In this document: one piece after another, positions 48,082 to 58,961 of the stretch
Layout of the letters: every line of letters begins with the position of its first letter
Position numbering within the stretch: position 1 is the first letter of the stretch
Assembly (NCBI GenBank): GCA_024036415.1
Contig: JAMWET010003173.1
Coordinates: forward strand, 18,501 to 82,500
Reading direction: 5' to 3'
Length of the DNA: 64,000 nt
From: Prochilodus magdalenae
Lineage: Eukaryota > Chordata > Actinopteri > Characiformes > Prochilodontidae
Position numbers and translations under genes: made by a program
The notes under the pieces: generated by a model
The model's input: only the letters and a program-made list of their open reading frames with translations
Told to the model about the DNA's origin: nothing
Databases searched by the model: none

Positions 48082-51000
48082 GCACTGTAATTTAAAATAG
48101 CCGCTGTTCACTATTTCTCAGCAGCAGTAAACATTTTAGTCAAGGGTTGTGGAGGCAGCACAGTCCATAGAAGTAGGCCAACTTAGTCCCATGAAGTATT
48201 GGTAGTAGAAATAATATACTTACAAGTATAGTGCTAATACATTGATAATTAGCTTGAACTACATCTAAGTTTACTGAACTTTAAGTATATTAAAATAGGC
48301 TATATGCTAATATGTTTGTAAAAAAAAAAGGAAGTTTATTTTAGGAGCGTCAAATGTCAAAAAGTGTTCATGTGTGTGCGAATCAACTACTTGAATCTTA
48401 TAACGACAGAAGACAAAATAGGAATTCTCATAGGGGTCTTTTATCTTTGATCTTTTGATTGATTGTTGACATTTATGGCCTAAATTAAAGGGTAGCTCAT
48501 GACAACAACAATAATTATTTTCAGTTTTCCTAATAACTGATTTCAACTCATAATCAGTAAGGGGTTCACTCAGCAGGCCAGTTTTGGTACTCCGAAAACA
48601 ACCCAATCCAACAGCCTCCACTGAAAGGAATATGTGTACAGCTCTGAGGTCTTGGGGTGGCCATGACAGTGCTCTGTCCTTTTCTGCCAAGATCCCTAAG
48701 AGACTACACAGCAACCACACAGCATTAGTTGGGTAAGGGCCATCTGGTTGCCATGAATAAGACAGACACCATGTGAATAAAAGGCTGCCTAGAACTTTTA
48801 ATTAACACAGATCTACATAAATAGCCTTGCTCACTCATGAGCAGCTCCGGACCACCATCGAGACGCCGCCTAACGTGCGTGCTATACTGGTTCTGAACAG
48901 AATCTGGTGACTCTGGCTGACTCAACTGAATGGATTCTGAATGAAAATGCCCCCAAAAAAGCTGCTTTCAGCTCCTCAGTATTCTCGCAGACAATAGAGC
49001 AAGTCACGTCTTTGTCTGATCTAAGTGTGTGGTCCTGCGATAACGTCAAATCCCATTTGGCTGTAAGGACTAATGCTGGACTGGCATTCCTCCATTCAGT
49101 CAGAGAGCATCAACAACAACACTGATAAAGTCTGAACATGGAAAGAAAGACAGAGCCTCTCTCCTGTGAGCATCATTCCTGTCAATGTGAAATGCTCTGC
49201 TCTTCTGCTGACTTGGAGACGGGACAAGTGATTACCGCCAACCAGCAGCTTGTTCTCATTTAGCGTTTAACATGATTTATCATCTTCTCAAACCTCCGTA
49301 TTAAAATGTCACTACTCATAAAATGAACAGAAAAACCACAGTCCAGGAGAGGAGATTGATTGATGACGTTCCTACACCAAGTATGTCAGTTATCTGGAGG
49401 GCAATGGGCACAGTCAGATAAGATGTTTATGGCTTGCTAATGGTAAAACGTGTACAGCTGACAGTACTCTGGGCCCATAAAGAAACAGTTGTTGTTGTTG
49501 TTATGGCTTTGACCAGCTCAAGTTATTAGACCAGCTGAGCTGCAAAACTCAACACAGAGTACATGTTTGTCTGCGTTTACTGGTTTAGCTGGTCTACCAT
49601 CAGCATGAACAAGCTGGTCAATGAGCTTGGCCAAGCTGGTGGCCTGGCATCTTGATCAATTTGACCAAACCGTTCAAGACACTAGGCCAGCTAAACCACT
49701 GAACTCAAATTAAAGCATATCATATCCTGTACCGCTTAACCAGCTGGCTGAAGACCACAGCATATGTATTCATGTATCCATCATTTCATGTCTGTTGTCA
49801 ACTGCCTTGATCATCAAAGACCAGCTTAGGCCATCTGAAACCAGATACCAGCAAAAGCTACACAGGCAAGTCACATTATTAGGGCCACCAGTTAATATCC
49901 AGAGTCCCCAACATGTGCAGCACGCATAGCAGCAAGACGGGCCGGGAGTGACTCAATAAGGTCATGATAGGTTGTCACAGGCATCTGGAGCCATGCTGAC
50001 TGCAGTGCATCCCACAGCTGCTGGAGGGTGCGTTGTGAAGGATCCATAGAGCGAACATAACGATCAAGGTGGTCCCACAGATGCTCAGCTGGGTTCAAGT
50101 TGTGGGAATTAAGGGGCCAGGGTAGTACTGGGAGTTTTGGTCATGCTCTTCCAACCAATGATGGACATTTCTAGCCATGTGGCATTGTCTTGCTGGAAGA
50201 TCCCAACCGCCCCCGGGGAAGGCAATCAGCATTTATGGGTGTACGTGATCTGCACGGCTGGATTCATACCCAAACCGATTGAGAGTGCCTTCCACATGGA
50301 TGAGTGGGCCCAGAGAATGGCCCAAAAACATTTCCTAGACCATGACGCTGCCACCACCATCTTCTAATAATGTGGCTCGACCGTGTAGTATTTTTCAGTA
50401 AGGTGGTCTCAAGAAAAGGTGGCTTCTATGGTGTGAAACTGAACTCAGTAAGAACATTCCCTCTGTTCACACATCTCCAAACATGTTCGCCTGCTGTTTC
50501 ACGGTTCTTCTGAAATCAGGAGTATTAATAGGGAGCTTGCCCCCATTTTTCCTGTAGTACCACCAACTGCTCTTCTGGGAACGTTTTAGACTTGATGTTA
50601 GAAAACTGCTGTGAGGATTTGACTGCATTCAGCCTCAAGAGCATTAGTGGAGCCAGGTACCAATGTTGGATGATTAGATCCAGGTTACTCCAACTCATCG
50701 CAACTCAGGTATTGGATGGAGCTCCATCAATGCAGACCCACTGCTCGACAGGCCAATGCTTGGGGACTTTCTACCTCTCTAGTCAACACAGCACGGAGAC
50801 ATTAGGGGTCATGGCAACTCATTACAGCATAAGACATCTGCCTGGATATGTCAATGTTATGTAGCAGGGTTCAAGTCCCAAGAGTATATTATATGTCTTC
50901 TTTGGTGGTGAGTTGGAAAGATTTACACCAGTATTGTGTAAATGTCCAACTTAAACCAAGCAAAATAAGCTCATCAGATCAAAACATCACCTTGTCACCT

Positions 51001-54000
51001 TGCTTGGTTAAGGCGGTAGTAAGTTTAGGCTCCTGCAGATGGTACTGCACCCGCTGGGTGTGAGTGACTGGATTCACAGATTGAGAAGAGGTGGTACAGT
51101 GCAGGGAATGTTTCGTTCCATGTGTGGAAAATGGCTCCAGAGCAGATGTTAATGACTGGCTAAAAGGAGTGACTGCGTTTGGGCATGCCAAAGACCATAG
51201 TGTGAAGGAAGTAGCTGAATCTGCAGGTGTATGGAACCGTACGGTCAAACGGGTCTACCAGCAATGACTGAAATCCCAGTCTACTGGAAACTCTTTTTGG
51301 AATTGTGCCACGGAGGGCAGCCACCAAATCTGGAACCAACCGCTCAGTTCTTTGATGCAAGAAAGTCTGAACATTGATGTGTCCTGCATGCAGAACCTTG
51401 TCCAGTCCAGGCCAAATCCAATGACAGCTGTTGTTTGTGTTTGCGGAGGTGTATGGTATTAGGTAGTTTTAAGAAACAGGTGACTCAGTTTTGCCTGGTG
51501 AGCTAATATATTATGAAACACAGACAAAAGCTGTTTACTAGTAGACGGCCATCTTTGCTGCAGCATCAAATGGTTGCTCTCTCTCATGCACGAGGAATAC
51601 AAACTAAATGTCTCAGTTACACTCCAATATATCATTTATCTGTCTTTTCAGCTTTCTGTCTTTTCAGCTTTAGCTAGAAGGCAGACTTCACTGCAACCAG
51701 AAGACATCATCACAATGCAGCAGTGGTGGCCTACTAGAAGAGGAATTTTGTTTATTCTGCTTGTTCATTATAATAAACAGACATTCCCGTTTGGTCATAC
51801 TTTTACAATATTGAATGGGAACAGTTGTGTAGGCTGAGGCAGGCTTAACAGTCAGGATTTCCTTTAAAATGAAGCTAAGCTAAATTTAAAAGGTCTCAAT
51901 CAAATTCAAAGTATTAAACTGGGAATACAGGAGCATGATCTTACCTGATGTAGGACACGTGGAAGTACAGGACAGGGGGACTGCCCTCACTGAAATGGGG
52001 TTGCCATGACAAAGCAATCTCTGTGTCGGACACGGCTGTAACACTGGGCTTGGGTGGGGGCGCCGGGCGCATGCAGTGATCTTTAAATGACAGAAATAAA
52101 GTGCAAAGCTGTTTAACGTGTCCACTGCTCCGGATCCCATAGTTCCTAATAATGCATGCATGGATCTGATGACATCAGTGCATTTCCAAACAAATCCAAC
52201 TCATTTTCAGGCTGACCGTTAGTGCTGGTGCTGACACTCCGTTGCATGCTGGGCCTTCCCTGCCCAGCCCACCCATAAGCCGCCACTGTGACAGAATACT
52301 CAGTAGCCACATTTAGATTCCCAATGACTGTGCTCTAGAGGAAAAGCCAAAGAATGCTCAGTGTTAGGTGCGTGATTAGCATGAGAGGAATGAGAGGACA
52401 GGTAAGAGGTTTAAACCAGTCACCCAAGGTCTACAACGCCAGTCAGAGGTTTAAAGATGGGTTTCCTTATCACAGAAGGTGCTTCACTGTAGAATAAACA
52501 TGACAACAGGTATAAAACTGGCACTCATGAAAATATACAGTCCACCTTAAAAACCTCCAAAATAAAACTTTACTGGGGCATAACACAGCTTTCTTAACCT
52601 GCAGTGGAAGCTGATATAACAGGGACAGGACGAGGAGATGGGATGCAAGTGTAAAACAGTATAAAACAACAAGGACTAACGAGGAACACCTGGGAAAGGC
52701 CGGACCTACAAACTAGAGACAGGTGAGGGGCCTGACAAGGGGGAGGAGACAGGAGGAGCTTTCTCATTGTACCTGACTAACCCAACAGACATGACAATCT
52801 GCAGGAACTGTGTGAGAATATTGAAGCTGCATGGGATGGGTTATCACAGGACACTATTAGGAACCTCTACAACTCCATGCCGAGATGTCCGGTTTGTTGG
52901 GTTAGCAAACATGGCAGCCTGATGCCATACTGAGAGACAGACTTCTGTATGTGTAGCTCAATAAATATTGATCATATCAGTCTAAATGTATCATCAGTTA
53001 TTGTTCCTGGTAACCTTCATCTTCGTCCCCAACAGCACTGCAATCCCACACCTCCTTCTGGGTGCAGCTATTCTTTTGATGATCAGTGAAGTAGGGTGTG
53101 TTTAAACTTTTGACTGTAAATAATGTCAGAAGGGTGTTAGTGAAAGGAACCAGACGTCTGAGGAATTGAAGACTCTGAAAAGCTCCCTCACAGGAAGTTC
53201 GCACATGAACAAATGTTATTGCTATATCTGTGCTGCAGACATGACGTCTCCTGCTCCCCATCAACACCACTGCAACGAAACCAGTCTCTACGATAAATCA
53301 TTCCACATCAAACCACTCCAAATGAATGTGTTGCAAGGGCCTGCACGTAAGCCCAAAGTTCATCAGCATGGTCAGCATGGCTAACACTCCAGTAAATCTG
53401 GTAGGATAGGTTGTAATGGATGTTTCCAGGATGGCAACTGACCCTTTATAAAACTATAGGCCACTTATATCATACACATTCACAGCACTTACTCAGTTAT
53501 GATTCTTAACTGGTAAGTAAAAAAAGCAGTGTACGATGTCTTGTCAGTGTGTCTTGCATCTTAAAATCTCTGTAAGTACTTACAAATTGCGCATGTCCGT
53601 TATTCTGCACCTGAAAAACACAGTAAGTTCATTAGTTCTTAAGATTTGAGTTCAGTTATGATTTTAATGACAGTAGAAACAAGCAGGAGTATCAGCAAAC
53701 CCAGTTACAGCAACATTATATTGACGGGGATTTCACCTTAATGACTGGGCTTAACTACACAACATAAACATTATGACTATATCAATTGACCACAGGCACT
53801 ACATTTCCCATAATGCACCAGTGTGTTATCTTGAAATCACTTTTTTTCCCTATAAACTCGGACTGTCCAGCACCCGTTCTCCATATAGAGACAGAAGTCG
53901 GTGGATGTGGATGTACGCTAGTATACAGGTTATTTTAAGCGTCACCGCTAGTAGCCTTCCCCTGAATACACGCTATACCGCAAAACTGAGGATACACTGG

Positions 54001-57000
54001 AAGGTACACTGTTATTACGTAGCCTAGTTCATTTCACACTGGAATAAGATGAGGATGGAATGAACTAAGCACTACAACAAAATCCCAAATTAAAACAGAG
54101 AAAGAGAGAGTAAAAGCAGGATTGAAAGAGAGGATAAATGAAAGTCGGATCAGAACAGGATAAGGAATGAAAGAAGGATTGAAAGTGTCCAAAAAGTCCA
54201 AAAGCAAGTCTGAAACAGAGTAGCGAAAGAGGAATTGAAAATAGGGAAGGAGTGAAAGGAGGATCAGAAAAAGGAGAAAGATTTGAAACAGAGAAAGAGA
54301 TGAGTTTTGAAAAAGAGAGAAGGAGTTTAAAGAGGATTGATACAGAGAGAAGTAGTGAACGGAGGATCAGACCAGAGAGAAGGAGTTAGAGGAGGACTAA
54401 AACAAACAGAGAGAGTGAGCTGAGAACTAAGGCAGAGAGAAGGAGTCAGAAGAGGATCATAACTGGGGGATGAAGTGAAAGGAGAATCAAAATAGGGAGA
54501 AAGAGTTAAAGAGGATCAGAACTGGGAGAAAAACAAGAAGTGTAAAAGAGAGAATGAAATACGAATGGAGAGCCAGAAAGGAGATAAGGAGTGGACAGTA
54601 GGTTCTCTGTTTTCGTACCAACTGTTATCTCCCTAAAACTGGAAAACACAGAGGATGTGCTGCACCCCTCGTGGTTTGTGCCCCAGTATAACCAGCAGCC
54701 TAGAAATGCCCTTTCAGGAAAAACCCAGACTTACTTTGTTCCGCTTTTCCAGACTGATGGGAATATCCACCACTACCTGCTCTCCTCCTGTCCTCTCCGT
54801 GCAGACGACCTAGAAACAGAAAGGTGGTCACTGCTTCACAGCCCCTTTAAAATACAGCCTTACAGAGTTCATCAGGAAAGAGTTAACTCACTGCCTCAAT
54901 AATTTACAGATGCTTCACTTTCTTGGGTCAGTCTAGTACTTTAAGGAGGGGTCACTCGTTTACTCGTTTACTCACAATCCCGTGACAGCTAATAAGATTA
55001 GCCTTAGCTTCTTCTTCTTAACCAAATCGAGTAGCGGGACACGGACAATCAGGTACTCAACCACCACTGATCTCCGTATTGACTAACACGTGACACGTGA
55101 ATGATCAGTTCAGTCATGAAGAACACTAGGCCCCCACCTCATCCCACCACCACCAACACCCTATCGGGGTATACATCTTTTTTTATTATTTTATCATTAT
55201 TGCTTGTTCCAGTGCACGTAAGCATGAGCTATACTACAGGTAGTGGTAAATTTGAGTGCCTTAGCCACCCACACCCCCCACCATAAGTTAATATTTCATT
55301 TTGACTGGAAATGGGAAAACAAAGCAGCTGAGCTGAGCTCATTCTTCAGCAATGTAGCCAAGCGTCGTCAGGACAGACGCCCAAGCCATGGCCATGTAAG
55401 CACGACAGCCAAATCAATTGTGCCCAAGTGTTGAACCGTGACAGGACAGGCCGTTTGGCCTCTCTAGACAAAACCTCTATTAAAACCCCTGAAGGAATGG
55501 TGCTACACAGAGTCCTGCTGGAAGGCGTATGAACGCTTTATCATTTTCTACAGCAATGTGTGACCTAATATATGATCAGATCTTCATTAAAGTCATAATG
55601 ATAGATACAGAAAACCCAATTCACCATATAACATAAACAGTTCTATGGCCTTTCATCCATTTGTTGAACAAAGTAGTGCGACCTTAAACCTCTTTGTTGG
55701 CAAAAGTAAATGAACCCCTAGAATGATCAATTTGATTCTTCTAATAATTAGGATCAGGAGGTTCAAGTAATTGGATGATAATCGGGTGTGGCTGACCTCG
55801 CCCTGTTCAAAACACACCAAACTGACTCTTAGTCATTAACGTCTAGTCCTACTACACATCTTTGTGCATGCCTCAGTTGAATAGAATTGTTTTACTCATG
55901 CTGATCAGAAAATCAGAACAAAACTATTCCTAAAGAGTTTGGACTTTACCGATCCAGTGTCAGCCAGATACAAATGAAGGCCAACACAGATGTTACCCTT
56001 CACTGAAGTGGTCATCCAACCAAAATGACTCCATCAGGCAAACACTGAACAAGAATGGTATGTGTGGAGCATGTGTACAGCATGGAGAAAGCCACAACTC
56101 TCCAGATAGGAGATTTCCCCCTGTTTAAATGCTCCTTAGGCCACCTGGAGGAGTCCGAAGACAGAGTCAGTAGACGGACAAAGCAAAAAACGGATCTTCA
56201 TGGTTAAAGCAGAGATGCTATGTCGTGGAAAACTGAGCACATCATGATGGAGGCAGTATCATGTTATGGGGCTCTTTAGACTAGGCATCATTTAATGGAC
56301 GTATGAATTTTGGATTGCATTGAGACATGAGAGGTGAATATTAGGGCATCCACAGGTATGCTGAACATCAACAGAAGGTTGGTCCTGCAGAAGCACAATG
56401 ACCCTAAGAGCACCAATTAGTCTACAATGAATGGCTACAGTAGGTGTTATGCCAAAGTTCAGGCCTTAATGCGAGAGAAATGTTGAGGCAGAACCTAAGG
56501 TGTGGTTTTCATGACACAGGTGGTGTAACTCTGTAAGGAGGAACAAGTCAAGGTTCCTCCAAGTTAACGTGCAGGGCTGATCAGCATAGAGGTTCAGCAG
56601 AGGTTCACAAACTTACCTTTCATGTAAGATTACTTAGTTCAAAAAACAAATACAACACCAACAGCAGCTGTGATTCGGCATGTACTGGACAAGTTTCTGG
56701 ATGTAGGCCACATCAATATTCAGACACTGTTGCATCTGTGAATTGTGCAGTTGAGCCAGATTTGGTGGATGCCATCCCCGGCAGACTTCCAAGAAGAGTT
56801 CACCTCTTCTCAATCTATGGATCCGGTCACTCACACCCTGCAAGTATTTATAGCTCATCATCCTCGTGTAGCGCCATCTGCAGGAGCCTGAGTTTACTAC
56901 CACTGTAAACACGCAAGGTGACTCATTTTTTGTTGTTATGATGCATCGTAAAATAAATACATGTGTAAACTTCACCTACTTACTACTTCACTTACTATCA

Positions 57001-58916
57001 TCTTTAACCTGTATTCATTCACAAATGCTTCTTCATCTAGACTCTCAAAAACTGAAATAATTACTTGCATTTGAGTTCAAAGAGTTGGAGGTACAGTTGC
57101 AGGTTCAGGGTCCAAACAACTGTCAGATCAAGCATCATGTGGTGGGACCATGAAGCAAACAGCTTCACTTAACAAGCAACAAGCAAGCTGGGAGTGGAAA
57201 TTGGATTTGTCTGAAATCTAATTCATTGAACACCAGCTCTCTTCCTTTGGATGATGGGAAAGGGTTTCAGAAGTTCTCATAGACGTCATAGAGTAAAATC
57301 TCTGTGATGCTGTGAGGTTTACCTTGTATCCAGTGATGGTGCTCACGTGTCTCCAAGGCATTCTCCATTTCACACTGATGGCGGTACAGTTTACGGTCTC
57401 GGCCTGTACGTCCAGCGGAGGACTGAGGTACACTACAATACAAAAACCACCCTATTACGTAAGGTAGAGGGTAGAGCCCAGTTATTACCACTGCAGCCCA
57501 TTACTACATGGTTTAAACTTCCTGAAGCCAAAAAAGTAAACAGAAGGTTTTGTACATGGTTCTGTAAAGAACCTTTTACAAAATGGCTCCATACAGTACC
57601 AAAAAGGGTTCCACTAAACATTTGGGTACCGCTTACTTAAAAAACACAGGTGGTTCTTGAAGCGTTTTTTAGCACAGGTAATGTTTTAATTAGAACCATG
57701 AGATCTATAAAAAAAAAAGGTTTTAAATTAAATCAAATCATGTTTATTGTCACATCACATTTACGTGAAGGTGAGTGAAAGTCTATGGTATGTAGTCCCT
57801 TGCAGTATTTACATATAAAATATTTAATATATATATACATATTATATATCATATTATATATTTATATTATATATCATATTCTATTCTCTATGTAGCCTGA
57901 AGGTAAGGCAATAATTAGGTGCAAATTACATAAGAAAAATGACTTTCATTTTCCCATTGTTTTGAATATGTTAATCAAAAAAGTATTATAAACAAACATA
58001 TTAATTTGCTGTGCTTTGCATTGCATATCAGGATAAATGCATTTTTAATGCAAATACACAATTTATACATTGCACAAATAAGACCTCCAAAAACCTGAAT
58101 CCTCTGATTAAAATACTTTTACTTTTAAAATGCTATTAAAATGACTTTTTAACCTGCGTATATCCAATAATGCTGTGTGGCAGAGGTCAATGACTTAATC
58201 AAGTGAATCTTGTATACTTGTTAGTAATTATTTTGCCTTCACTTTTTATAAAATGAATAAATTAATACATATTAATTATACATATTACTTACACAAGTTA
58301 AATAAATTGATACATATTATATAAAGTATTATAGAGAGGAATTGTGGAGGGGTACATGCAGGATGTTGTAGAGGGAAATAAACATATATTCTGATTTATC
58401 ATCATGAACAAGACACATAACAAAATCTGAATACTGTGTAGGTTCACTGCTGGGTAGTACATAAAGCGGCTGTATTGGTGGTGTAAACATGGACGTAACC
58501 CCTGGTTCCCATCACCACCACTGTAAAGAAATGTACTTGATAAGTTTGATAAGTAAGACTGTTTACATCTCAGCGAGTGAAGTTTATAGAAATTTTGAAA
58601 TGTTGGTGGAGTTCCCCTTTCAACCATGAATTTATGAGGTGTTATTGAAAAGCCGTTATATAGACACTAACCGCAATACCAGCATTTGTACATGCTCCTA
58701 TAATACTAATACTACAAATAATAAAAAATAAATAAATAAATAAAATAAAATAATAATACAAATAAAAATAAAATAATAATACTAATAAATAATAATCAAG
58801 AGAATAATGAAAATAAAAAATACAATACTACTAATTATATTATTAATAATAAATAATAATATTAATAAAAATGCTACTAATACTAATAACGTTATACTAC
58901 TATTACTACTTCTACA

Positions 58917-58961
<45 letters not shown>

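Noticed and set aside
48307..48720. 137-codon minus frame in pikachurin intron 5 as an extra exon
   Set aside because: No matching splice sites in phase and no resemblance to any pikachurin domain.
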